Below are positions 11,109 to 22,700 of a stretch of 64,000 bases of DNA, in pieces. The notes beneath the pieces are model-generated. The model was given only the letters and a program-made list of their open reading frames with translations. It did not search any database and had not been told where the DNA came from. Made by a program: the position numbers and the translations under genes. Every line of letters starts with the position of its first letter. Position 1 is the stretch's first letter. This DNA comes from Petrosia ficiformis (lineage: Eukaryota > Porifera > Demospongiae > Haplosclerida > Petrosiidae), in NCBI GenBank assembly GCA_947044365.1, contig OX345645.1, forward strand, positions 4,101,741-4,165,740. The letters run 5' to 3'.

Positions 11109-12390
11109 AGCTACTAGCTAAAGGTCAACATATGGCCTGGGATGAATAGTCCTGCGTAGCCAGGCCCAACCTAATACGAAGGAAGGCCGGCTCTGGTCAA
11201 CTCAGCATTCATCAAGAGCATCACGTACCTGGCAAACTGGTATTTGACTGTAGTATAATAAAATTCATATAGCTGGCTGAGTGGGAAAGTATAGTTATGA
11301 ATATACTTATTAAGTCTTATTTATTATTATTATTATTTTATTAAATCAGGCTAAACTCTTTATTAAAGGCTAGTACAGTGGGTTGACCTAGTCTCGTTCC
11401 CAACTGGAAGGGGTGCAGCTGGGGACGAGACTAGGTTGACCAGACCCTTTCTTTGTAGTAGGTTTGGTCTGGCCATGCGACACTATGGCCATTCATGATC
11501 AAAACCAAGTTAGTGGTTGTAAAATATAAATAAAAATTATAAAATGTTGTATTCCTATTAATATACATGCATTGACTTCTAGGAGTTATACTATAGATAG
11601 TATGGACAAATAGCAAATACGATTATGTTCTTGTGTAAGTCTTCCAAGTTATTTTAAGTTCAAATGTTTTCATACAAGAAGGGTATCATCAAATTGTATG
11701 CAAAGATATGCATACTTAATTATTATTGCCATCAACATTAGAGGCTCACCAAATGTAATATCAGTATTCCAAATGACAGGTTTATGTACTATGTATGATT
11801 TCATGATGATAAATCAGGTATGGAGACTAGTGTTAATGAATATTGATAATAGTTTTTTATGAGTAGCTTGAACGACAACTACATAATACACAGCAAGAAC
11901 AAAACTGTATGTATGACCTGTATATGATTGATTTCATATATTGGTTTATAATCAATTTATGATGAAATTCTTGGAAATTATATTACATGGAATTAATAAT
12001 TATTATTATTTACAGTGGGTTTCTGTAATTACCCTTAACCTAATATCATTGTAGCAAACTTGTAAGACTTATCCTGTAACAACACGATCATACTATACTT
12101 TATATTATACTTTATATTATGTACTTTATAATTATGTATACTTATAGAATAACTCTTAGAAGTCATTCTATGAATTGATTCTAAGAAAAGGTCCACATTA
12201 TTCAATTTCCTGACTGCAAAATTAATTACATACTCCAGGAATTGACCATAATTGGACATCATTGAGAATATTATATACCTATATATAATTATAATCCTAT
12301 ATAAATTATATATAGTTCACGTACAGTAACATTATATTAATAGTACAGCTAATTACGTACGTTACTAGTAACCTTAGCAGGCATCTGTCT
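11109..12390. repeat. Right arm of the 1282-bp inverted repeat
   Basis: Inverted copy of 4257-5538 with identical length. Its outer edge (GCAGGCATCTGTCT) abuts the 24-bp minisatellite directly. Its inner edge is AGCTACTAGCTAAAGG. Confidence 0.9.
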
Positions 12391-13066
12391 AGAGTAGTCA
12401 TTGCAAGGGCCCCTAGAGTAGTCATTGCAAGGGCCCCTAGAGTAGTCATTGCAAGGGCCCCTAGAGTAGTCAATGCAAGTGCCCCTAGAGTAGACATTGC
12501 AAGGGCCCCTAGAGTAGACATTGCAAGGGCCCCTAGAGTAGTCATTGCAAGGGCCCCTAGAGTAGTCATTGCAAGGGCCCCTAGAGTAGTCATTGCAAGG
12601 GACCCTAGAGTAGTCATTGCAAGGGACCCTAGAGTAGTCATTGCAAGGGCCCCTAGAGTAGTCATTGCAAGGGACCCTAGAGTAGTCATTGCAAGGGCCC
12701 CTAGAGTAGTCATTGCAAGGGCCCCTAGAGTAGACATTGCAAGGGCCCCTAGAGTAGTCATTGCAAGGGCCCCTAGAGTAGTCATTGCAAGGGACCCTAG
12801 AGTAGTCATTGCAAGGGACCCTAGAGTAGTCATTGCAAGGGCCCCTAGAGTAGTCATTGCAAGGGACCCTAGAGTAGTCATTGCAAGGGCCCCTAGAGTA
12901 GTCAATGCAAGTGCCCCTAGAGTAGACATTGCAAGGGCCCCTAGAGTAGTCATTGCAAGGGCCCCTAGAGTAGTCATTGCAAGCGCCCCTAGAGTAGTCA
13001 TTGCAAGGGCCCCTAGAGTAGTCATTGCAAGGGCCCCTAGAGTAGTCATTGCAAGGGCCCCTAGAG
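12391..13066. repeat. 24-bp minisatellite, about 28 units
   Basis: Unit AGAGTAGTCATTGCAAGGGC + CCCT, with a few variant positions (GGGACCCT, TAGACATT, TCAATGCAAGTG). The unit is a multiple of three without stops in several frames, so it gives long open frames (for instance the octapeptide MTTLGALA on the minus strand) that are not evidence of a gene. A shorter array of the same unit, inverted, is at 28668-28990 in CMTR2 intron 9. Confidence 0.95.
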
Positions 13067-14812
13067 TGGTTAAGCAACTGCAAATAAATATCCGTTCATC
13101 AGCTGTGCCTCTGATGCCCTGTCTGTATATTACAATTGATCCAGCATTTCAATGGATTTAAGCGCTTATTATGAAGCCAATGAAATTTTGTATCAAGGAA
13201 AACATTAGTTGGGCTTCATATAACCAAATTTCAGTTTCTCTATATACAAAATGGCTCAATAGGGCATTTTAATACAACCATTTGATTGAAAATTTCTTCC
13301 TCTAAAACCAAATGATTGATTTTTGTATACAGTCACATCTAGTTACACATTTTAATCACACCTTTGATATAACTCCAGTGAGAGCATCAATAGCGGCCAT
13401 ATTTAATCCTTCTGCATTAAGGAAAAACGGTGGACTGGATGCCAAAAGGGTGTGGCAAGGAATACAGTGAGATACAATATTAGCAAACTCCGTCATATTT
13501 TCTGTTTGTATGACCTGTGCTTTCTCTACTACTTCAATAAGCTTTTTGAGGGCATCATTACGACAGAATCTGCTATTAGTTACCTGGATTGGGATGATAA
13601 AGATCTGTATCAGTACTAAACATAATTCATACACTGATATTAGAGAGACACATATCCAGAGTGAATCTGGGCTTTGACCTGGGTTCAAATCCCAAATTTG
13701 TTCTGGTCATTTGTCTCTCTCTTTATTTCTAATATATACAACCTAGTTATTCATATACAATGTCATCCATTTATCCATCCATTCATCCATCAAGCCATCA
13801 TCTATCCATGTCACACTTAATGCATACATAAATAGAGTGCAGCGTATATTATATATTATATATGTATATAACCTATTGTACTCTTCTCCCATTTAGAGTG
13901 TTCAAGTCATGTTTATCAACACATTTAGAGGAAAAATGGCTCTGTAGTTACAAGAAAAATAAATAAATACAACTCTCTTGTGAACGTACTCATGACACAC
14001 ACACACACAGGCAAACAAATGGACACACAGTCAGACACAGAAACACACATCAGGGTTTCATTTGGGGGGGCGTTGTGATTGTGATATAGCGATATAATTG
14101 AATAATTAGCTTTGAGGAGGGTGTCTACCTATTGCCATAAAATGCCAAATGTTATACATGTGCATCGTGTAGGTTACAGCCCCATTAAAATAGTTAAAAT
14201 CTGTTCACATTCACAGTGGCCTCAAAATTATGATGTAATGACTTTTTATGTAATACTGTATGCATATAGTTTAATGTCATAAGGTTAATACATGATGAAG
14301 TAATGGATTGAAATTTAATATACACAAAAAAAAAACAGGAAAGATAATTGCATGAAATCTATGAAGATTAAAACATTGTTGGTCTTAAGTCATGAATATT
14401 TATATCAGGTCATAGTGAACATGAAAGTTAGTAACTGATAAACAGACAATCACCTGTGTTTGAGAGTTTCAGATCGTCTCCATCAAATCCACCCAATTTT
14501 CCTTCCTCTCTGACAATATCTGACCAAGGTTTCTGCATCTTCTCTAGTCGACCCAAAAGTGAGTCAGTACTTCTCCTCTCAAGTACAGCAGAAGGATCAG
14601 TGTTTGCTGGTGAGACTGAGTACAGTCCATGCATACCATCCTAATAGGTGTTTATAAATACATGTAGTAGATATCAGGAAACATGTATTAGTATGTTTAT
14701 TATTCATTTCACTGAGTAACAGCTGCTTTATAAATGCTGCCTTTTCAGCCATTTTGTATAGGAAACCAACAAAATTTGTTACACAAGAATACAGTAAGTG
14801 GACAGGACCATA

Positions 14813-15380
14813 TGCCGAAAAATGTTCGCGATGAACTATTTTCACGAATTTCGCAAATTGTACACTACTTGCGAAAATAAAAATCGCGAAGATATGGGTG
14901 TGCTAGCAAGTAAACGCCATGTGAATCGATTATTGCATCATTATAAATTATCATTACTTCAAGCGAGATTCTTCTGTTCCGAACCCACACGGAGCACTAT
15001 CTTCAAGTGTCCCTTCTTCTGCCATTGAATCATGGCCAACAGCCATTGAGCAATTAATTGATCATTGCTACAGAATGGGGATTAGCATCATTTCCAGCCT
15101 CTCGCACACAAGTCAATACTTCAGGCCTTATTGGATCAGGAACCCAGACGTCTTTGTAGATATGGTGACCCCTCATACAGTATTCACAAACAAACTCTTG
15201 TGTCATTTTTGCACATTGAGTAAACAAATTATACACATTTTTCGACAGGGCCTACATGTATCTACTAAAATTGAAAGTGTGCGGTAAAATTGTGGTAATT
15301 CGTGAAAATTTAAATTTGCAAATACTCCAAAATAGGCCTTTCGCAAAAATATTCCACCACGAATATTTCCCAGCATACTG
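14813..15380. mobile_element. TIR element inside the left arm (copy of 25128-25676)
   Basis: Ends are CATATGCCGAAAAATGTTCGCG on the left and CGAATATTTCCCAGCATACTGTATG on the right, degenerate inverted repeats. The same element sits at the matching place of the right arm, so it was there before the inverted duplication. Confidence 0.7.
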
Positions 15381-16769
15381 TATGTGGTAAACAAATTCTG
15401 TTGGCTTCACAAACAAAAGTGCAGTGTAGCAGGGTTCTCACTAGATTTATAAAGAAGAGTACTCCACCCATCTATATGTTACTAGCACCAATCTTAGCTC
15501 ACTGATAATTAATGTTGCAACTTTTGTCTTTAAGGAACACAAAATTACTTTAGAATTGACATAATAGTTAGTAATTTAAGAGCATTGTCACGTGTATACT
15601 ACTGATGGGTGTGGCTGTGATAATTATCCCTTCTATCCTGGGGAGAACACTGTTCTATATAATGAATATATAACATGTAATATTCGTCATACCAAATGAA
15701 TTGTAGGTAAGATACTTTTTTCTCTCGGCATTTTCCTTAATTTACACCTGTTGATATATTCATCACAACAATGATCCTTAACCTGAAAATATAATTACAT
15801 CAATAATAATTATGTGCCTTGTATAATTATATTATACATGTACATGTATATAATGTTATGCAGTTTCTCATAAATCATGACAGCATACTACATTCTTAAA
15901 TAGAACAGTTAATTATCGTATACCCAAACTATGCACATTCAATGTACATGACAATTATGTGTTAGAATACTTATTATGCTACAAGTAATTTGTATTATTA
16001 ACAGAAGAGTGCTAGTAGCATATAAAATCATGCAGTATCCTGATATACAAGAACCACAACAGGTGACCTATAGTAATTAAGATTGGTCTTGTGTCGTCAC
16101 TGAGATTGCAGGACAGGATTTCCTCAAATGAATTCTTTATTGAAAACCTTGCAAGGGGATAAACGTTCCTAATTTTAAAACAGGGATAGTGACTACAAGT
16201 TTCCAGAGTTTACCAGTGTGGAATTGGTTATGATTTAAATACTATAATCATTTCATGAGAACTAGGTACCTACCTCCTGAATGAGTTTTCTTTCAGAGAA
16301 TTTCATACATTCATACAACCTCACATTCTCATTAATAGCATTAATCTATACATGAGAAATAGAACATTAGTGATCAGAACCAGTGGGTCAAACTTTAGAA
16401 CCAGAAAGATAATTATATTTTTTACCTGATAATTTGCAAACTTTTTAACACAAGTAATCAACTGTATTAGAAATGAGTCGGGAATAGCAGAGAGAGGAAA
16501 TAAAGAAAACGTGGAAAAAGAAGACTCACCTAATAAAAAGAAATATTTTGGCAAATTCAATATCATTCATAGTTTCATACACTAAAATGTCATGTGACCA
16601 ATGAAATGTCATGTGACTGATAATTGTCATGTGACCCAAATAAAATGTCATGTGACCAATAAATTGATAATACACATGAACTTAAGCAATACTCCGCCCT
16701 CACTCCATTATCTGTCTTATTTTATGAAACTAGGACTGATTCTAATCAGACATGGGTCAATGCACTGGA

Positions 16770-17630
16770 AGAATTATATTACTATTACTAATACCTCCCA
16801 AGTCAACTATTACCTTAAAATACTATTACTGCCAAAGTCAGTGTTACTGTACTATAGCATTGAGGTTTCTTTGAAATTCTGTCATGTTTTAAACTCACTG
16901 ACCATTGCATTTAATGTTCATGAGTTTCTCAAAAACAGAATCAGTATGTTTGAACCTTTCTGACCAAAAACGTTTCCCTCCAATACTAAAAAGTCTCTCT
17001 ATAGACTATAAATGAACATATTACTTAAAGTCTATTACAATTACTATTACCAGTATCTCAACATTGAAATTGTGTATTACTATTACTAATACTATTACCA
17101 GACTTGTCTACTACTATTACTATTATCTCAGTTTGAAAAAAAATTGTTTATGTCCCGTAGGGTCATCTGGGACTTATCCCTATGATTGCTTTCCATGGGG
17201 TTTAATATATTTATATTCTTGTGTCACTTATGTGAGTATGTGTTGTATAAGGAAGTTGCATCGTACCGGGGGCTCGGTCAATTAATGGGAATGGTGCGTA
17301 ATAGAATGAGTGCCTGAGCTCTACAGACCAGCAGAAAGAAAGATACTTGTAGTTTATGTAGAAACTGGAACTAATAGCTAGCTATTCTACCTGAAATATA
17401 TTCCCAAACTTCTACAAGGTCTTTTAAAAAGTAAGGAGAGTAGATAATCAAAATAATAACTATAATAGGCTGTTGTGTTTCAGGCATGATAAAGTGAACC
17501 ATGATTACTGAATGCTGAACACCACAAAGCAATCATAGGGATGCTTTTTTCTCTATATATATTTACCTGTTACTATTACTATAAATATTACATGTACCTT
17601 GAAACATGTAATCTTTGCTATTACTTTTAT
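16770..17630. mobile_element. ATTACTATTAC-rich element with a second element nested in it
   Basis: Outer parts (16770-17140 and 17560-17630) are rich in TATTACTATTAC and share AGTCAGTGTTACT, CATTGAGGTTTCTTTGAAATTCTG and CTTGAAACATGTAATCTT with 55290-56640. The middle, about 17148-17560, is a member of the GGCCC/TAGGGATTGCTTTCC family. The right-arm counterpart is 22240-23040. Both lie in the intron between CMTR2 exons 3 and 4. Confidence 0.65.
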
Positions 17631-18132
17631 CAGGAGCACATGAACCTCTCCGCACCTGCTATTATCTATTAATATTACCCCATATGTCTGATTCTAATAC
17701 TTTGTACATACCAAATCCAAGTTTCAGTCTATCCCAGTATGCATCATTAAGTATCGTCTTTCCTTTGTATTTCATACATATAATGTACTGTTCAGAGTTT
17801 CCAGCTTTACTAGTAACAGGTTTAAATACATTTACCTATAAATTGAGCATAATTAACATTAGTACTTGAATACTCACCAGAGTGGTCTGAAACTATGATT
17901 TGTTTGAAGTACAAAGTAACTACATACAATACTAGAAAGAGTACCTCAATAACTGACACTATTCTGCAGTAGAGATGCTAGTCTACTACAAGCAGGGTCT
18001 ATAACTATGTGGTAATGATTACAAAATTTTTAGGTAAGAATCTCAACAATCTTGATACTACATTAATAGTTATGTACTTTTTCAAAATTATATGTACTTG
18101 GAAATTTGTTTTGAAGAACAGAATCTTTCTAA

Positions 18133-18310
18133 TAGTGTTGCTTTAGTTAACTATAACTAAAACTCCTTTTAGTAAGGCATTGTGAATTTAGTTAACTAAA
18201 CTATAACTAAATTACAGGTCTGCAGCAATATCTGTAACTAACTAAAACAAAAAATGGGCACTTTTAGTTAGTTAACAAGTGGTCATTATTGTCATACTAA
18301 AACAACACTA
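18133..18310. mobile_element. 178-bp hAT-type MITE with 8-bp target duplication
   Basis: Begins TAGTGTTGCTTTAGTTAACT and ends ACTAAAACAACACTA. It is flanked by CTTTCTAA at 18125-18132 and 18311-18318, a perfect 8-bp duplication. The homologous right-arm sequence (about 21722-21745, minus strand TTTTTCTAAATACCCTCC) lacks it and so preserves the empty site. It therefore inserted after the inverted duplication. Confidence 0.9.
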
Positions 18311-18330
18311 CTTTCTAAGTACCCTCCTAA

Positions 18331-19208
18331 ACGAGCGTCGTCGGGACGGGACCCTTGCCTACGTGGCAAGGTAATACAAACTATAATTTCGAAATATAAT
18401 GCCAAAAGATTATAATTATCATTGCTCGTTTGTATGGTCATATAATAATGAGAATGTTTACTTCAGATTGTTTAGTTTGTGTATAAAACATATTAAGTTA
18501 TAAAACCGTACTGGCATGTTAGTTTTTATAATAATATTATAATAGATATAGATATATATATATATATAATTATATATATATATATGTAAATTATATAAAC
18601 TAACATGTCACTACTTATTACTTAGTATGATTATACTAGTCTCTTCCTTGTCTATACTATAAGTCTTACATTTTAGTCTCTGTTTTATCTGAAAGAAGAA
18701 AGAAAGATCCTCAATTCGTTTTGTGAAATATTCCACAAAGACAGCATAGACAGGTCCTCAAAACTGCTGACGTTTGAGTAACGTGCACAGCACATGACTT
18801 TGAAAAATTGAAATAGGCGGAGTTTGAAAGTAATGGAGAATGCTTGGAGCCAGTACTCGATGTTGTAGCAACCACTACCCAAATTCTGTTTGCTTTTATG
18901 TAGTGCTTTGCTAGCGATAGTCATGATACAGGAGTAGTTATGTTTTGATGTGTTCAGATGCCTCCACGAGTCTTCTCAAGTCTGGAAACAGTAACCGTGA
19001 GTTATAAACATTGTGATAACTTTATAACCGAAAGGTTTAAGAAGAATTCCTACGTTCTTTTTTTTCCTTGTATAATTTGAAGTCTACCAGTACCCCTTTT
19101 GAAATGTCAATGTTTTTTATTTTTCCAGAAAAATTGCTAACACACACACAGACACACAGACAAAACGATTACCGTACCCTTCCGCCTACGCTACGCGGCG
19201 AGGGTAAT
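18331..19208 (+). mobile_element. Hairpin-ended dispersed repeat, full-length copy
   Basis: Starts ACGAGCGTCGTCGGGACGGG and then the hairpin CCTTGCCTACGTGGCAAGG. It ends with (CACA)n, ACGATTACCGTACCCTTCCG and a second GC-rich stem (GCC...GGC, ACCCT...AGGGT). A near full-length relative is at 61842-62724 and an internally rearranged one at 23829-24500. The homology of the left arm resumes just after it, so it is an insertion. The internal minus-strand open frame at 18685-18924 has a counterpart at 62224-62427, but it is interrupted and not convincing as a gene. Confidence 0.7.
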
Positions 19209-19216
19209 TAAATATA

Positions 19217-19606
19217 TACCGTATAGCGGGAATTATTGGCGAAGGGAAAAATCGGCGAAAATGCACAATCCCAGATGTTGGCGAAATTAATTTTGGCGAA
19301 TTGCACGCGCACAGTTTGTGACACACCCATATCTAATCATTATATGTGTTGGTGAGAAGAATGGAGTCAGAGTTGATTCTTCTGATTTTTCTATCTCCCT
19401 TTCCTTTAAAACAAAATCCAGGAGGTAAATGCAAGTCCCTCGTTTCTCTCTGGAAATACGTATACATCGACATCTTCACACGCTTCTATAGTAATTATGT
19501 AACACGTGTTTGTAGGTGTAGTCATGAAATTTGGTTGGAATTTAATTTGGTAATTCGCCAATTCGCCAAAATTTCACCTTCGCCAATAATTCCCGCTATA
19601 CGGTAA
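19217..19606. mobile_element. TA-flanked MITE with long terminal inverted repeats
   Basis: TACCGTATAGCGGGAATTAT on the left is matched by ATAATTCCCGCTATACGGTA on the right, and the repeat continues inwards (TGGCGAAGG / CCTTCGCCA). A TA duplication is typical of Tc1/mariner-type transposition. The inner part is rich in GGCGAA words. It lies about 180 bp upstream of the CMTR2 start codon. Confidence 0.85.
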
Positions 19607-19784
19607 TTATCATTCAACAATCACTTTATTATGAAGTTGATGACAATACAAAATACAGTAATAACCACCAATACATGGTGATGGTTTTTTTACGTGAGGG
19701 CGTGGCTAAAAAGGCTTAATTATGTAGTTATTAATTTTGAGGGGTGTGGCTACAAATACCATTGGCGGTAAATCGAGGGACAAT

Positions 19785-22700
19785 ATGTATGGAAGAGGCA
19801 CAGATGGTCGACAGCAGAGTGAATGGTCACGTGGGAGGGGATATAAATCACGTGGTAGGGGTACCCGTGGTGATGGACCTCCAGACAGCAAATATCGAAA
19901 GCAAGTTAGTGATGAAGCAGAGGAAGAAGTACGTGAACTATTTCAAAAGAAATTCCATTTTGTTGATGAATATCAACAATGGTCATTACCAGACCCTACC
20001 AAAATATTTCAGGAGCGTTTGTATAAAATCAATGGACTTCTAGATATCAAAGAACAATTAAATTCCATAAAAAGCAAATTAGACGACAAGGACATTATTT
20101 CATGGCATAAACACACAAAATTCACAAATAGGGCAGCCAATTTAATTCCAGCAGTTAGGAAACGAATTGGACCAGAACTTTGTACACAAGGTTGGACGAA
20201 AATGCAGGAAATGTTGACACTATTCAACATTGTACCTCAGTCAGAAATACGTCTCAATTCCCTTCATTTATGCGAAGCTCCAGGAGCTTTTGTAACCAGT
20301 TTGAATCACTTTCTTAAAACTCACCGACAGGATGTAGTTTGGCAATGGAAAGCCATGACGTTAAATCCTTATTACGAGGGTAATGACCTTCATGCACTTA
20401 TAGATCAGGATAGATTCATGATGGAGAGTTTTGAGAAATGGTATCTTGGTCGAGATAACAGTGGAGATATATTAGAATGGGAAAACATTACAGGACTAGT
20501 TGATTTGGTGAAGAAAGATTTTAAAGATGTTAATTTGGTATGTTGTTTAAAAATACTCTTAGTTTGAATGTGGGAAGAAGTGTTTGACTTGAAACCTTTT
20601 TCTGAAATTCTATTGGCAAATGTATCACGCTATTTGTGATGAAGCCATGCTGGTATTTTAATCAATACCATAAAGGAGGGGTTTGTATTGGATGTTTGCT
20701 GATTGTGGGGGGATGTGTTTTGTCAAGATTGTGAGTAATGTCTGTTCATATTCACAATGACCTCAAAATTAGGTAATATAGTGTATAGTTTAATGTCATA
20801 AGGTTAATACATGATTATACTGTAACTTAATAACTTATATGTAATATAGTGTATAGTTTAATGTCATAAGGTTAATACAAGATTATACTGTAACTCAATA
20901 ACTTATATGTAATATAGTGTATAGTTTAATGTCATAAGGTTAATACAATTATATTGTAACTTAATAATGAAGATTGAAATTTAACATAGACAAAAAAAAA
21001 CAGGAATGATATTGATATGAAAATGGTACACGTAAAAGATTGTTGGTCCTTCCAAACTAAAATTATGAGCATTTTTCTAAGGACAAGGTGACTTTTGGAT
21101 TGCATGGTAGTCCATGGTCTGGAGTTTGTGGTCATGAATGCTTGTGTATGTACTGTTTTCTCCCATCCCCTCATTCATGGCGGCATTAGATGTCATAATT
21201 AATTGTCTATAATTGCTTTCAAATGTGTATTGGATTGTATACAGGCAGTGTATAACTATTTTCTTGCCTGTTGTATTATTCCTGTGCTGTTTAGTATCAT
21301 CATTGTTAAATCACTGTACAGGTAACTGCTGATGGAAGTGTTGACTGTGCTAATAATCCAGCAGAACAAGAAGACATGGTATCACAGCTCTTGTTCAGCG
21401 AGATATTAGCGGCAGTGAAAGTGCTCAAAGAAGGTGGATGCTTGATACTCAAGACTTTCACTACTCTGGAATGTCAAACTGTGTGTCTGTTATATCTACT
21501 ATGTGTTTGTTTCAAGGAGGTAAATCAATTATAATTTCATTACAGTGGAAACCCTCTATTCCAACCAACTAAAGGGACACTCCTCTAATCAAAATGCTTA
21601 ATTACATGTATATTTATCTCAAGGATGTCCAGAATAGAGGGATTCTACTGTACTTTGTATTAGTGATTATTTATCATCAACTTCATAATATTGAATAATA
21701 ATTATATATTTAATTTAGGAGGGTATTTAGAAAAATTCTGTTACTCAAAAACAAATTGCTAAGTACATGTATTTTTGACAAAGATTCTTACCTATAATTA
21801 TTACCACAAAATAGTTATAGACCCTGCTTGTTAGTAGACTAGCTTCTCTACTGCAGAATTGTGTCAGTTACTGAGGTACTCTTTCTAGTATTGTATGTAG
21901 TTACTTTGTACTTCAAACAAATCAGAGTTACTCTGGTGAGTATTCAAGTACTAATGTTAATTATGTGTTTCTCAATTTATAGGTAAATGTATTTAAACCT
22001 GTTACCAGTAAAGCTGGAAACTCTGAACAGTATATTATATGTATGAAATACAAAGGAAAGACGATACTTAGTGATGCATACTGGGATAGACTGAAACTTG
22101 GATTTGGTATGTACATGTAAGTATCATATGGGGTAATATTATTAATAGATAATAGCAGGAGTGGCGGGGTTCATGCGCTCCTGATAATAGTAATAGCAGG
22201 AGTGGCGGGGTTCATGCGCTCCTGATAATAGTAATAGCAAAGATTAAATGTTTCAAAGTACATGTAATATTTATAGTAATAGTAACAGGTAAAGATATAT
22301 AGAGAAAAAAGCATTCCTATGACTTTATCATGCCTGAAACACAACAGCCTATTATAGTTATTATTTTGATTATCTACTCTCCTTACTTTTTAAAAGACCT
22401 TGTAGAGGTTTGGGAATATATTACATGGAGAATAGCTAGCTATTAGTTCCAGTTTCTACATAAGCTACAAGTATCTTTCTTTCTGCTGGTCTGTAGAGCT
22501 CGGGCACTCATTCTATTATGCACCATTCCCATTAATTGACCGAGCCCTCGGTACGATGCAACTTCCTTATACACCACATACTCACATAAGTGACACAAGA
22601 ATATAAATATATTAAACCCCATGGAAAGCAATCATAGGGATAAGTCCCAGATGACCCTACGGGACATAAACAGTTTTTTTTCAAACTGAGGTAATAGTAA

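Larger units (their letters stand above)
13362..17835 (-). pseudogene. Partial inverted copy of CMTR2 (exons 3-7 and 9)
   Basis: Minus-strand exon copies lie at 17712-17835 (exon 3), 16426-16529 (4), 16274-16345 (5), 15693-15782 (6), 14454-14640 (7) and 13362-13583 (9). Every one has exactly the length of its functional counterpart, keeps AG before and GT after, and has an open frame; exon 7 translates identically. Exon 8 has been removed by a deletion with its junction near 14073-14080, and exons 1-2 and 10-16 were never included. Without the SAM-binding and catalytic exons it cannot make an active methyltransferase. Whether it is transcribed is unknown; if so it would be antisense to CMTR2. 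Confidence 0.9.
13067..18330. repeat. Left arm of the large CMTR2 inverted duplication
   Basis: This arm is homologous, inverted, to about 21720-28670. The match runs through exons, introns and older transposons. Differences of scale: the arm lacks the counterpart of about 26449-27644 (which contains exon 8), lacks the insertion at 23829-24520, and has gained 18133-18310. Its inner end continues for about ten more bases beyond the repeat at 18331-19208 (TTAAATATATA at 19208-19218). Confidence 0.9.

Noticed and set aside
12306..13083. Two open frames of about 245 codons with MTTLGALA- and RGPCNDYS-type repeats
   Set aside because: They arise from a 24-bp minisatellite whose length is a multiple of three; no start context, splice sites or non-repetitive domain.
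18685..18924. Minus-strand frame with a counterpart at 62224-62427 as a transposon gene
   Set aside because: The two frames agree only in the first half and are shifted after that, so shared repeat sequence explains the similarity.
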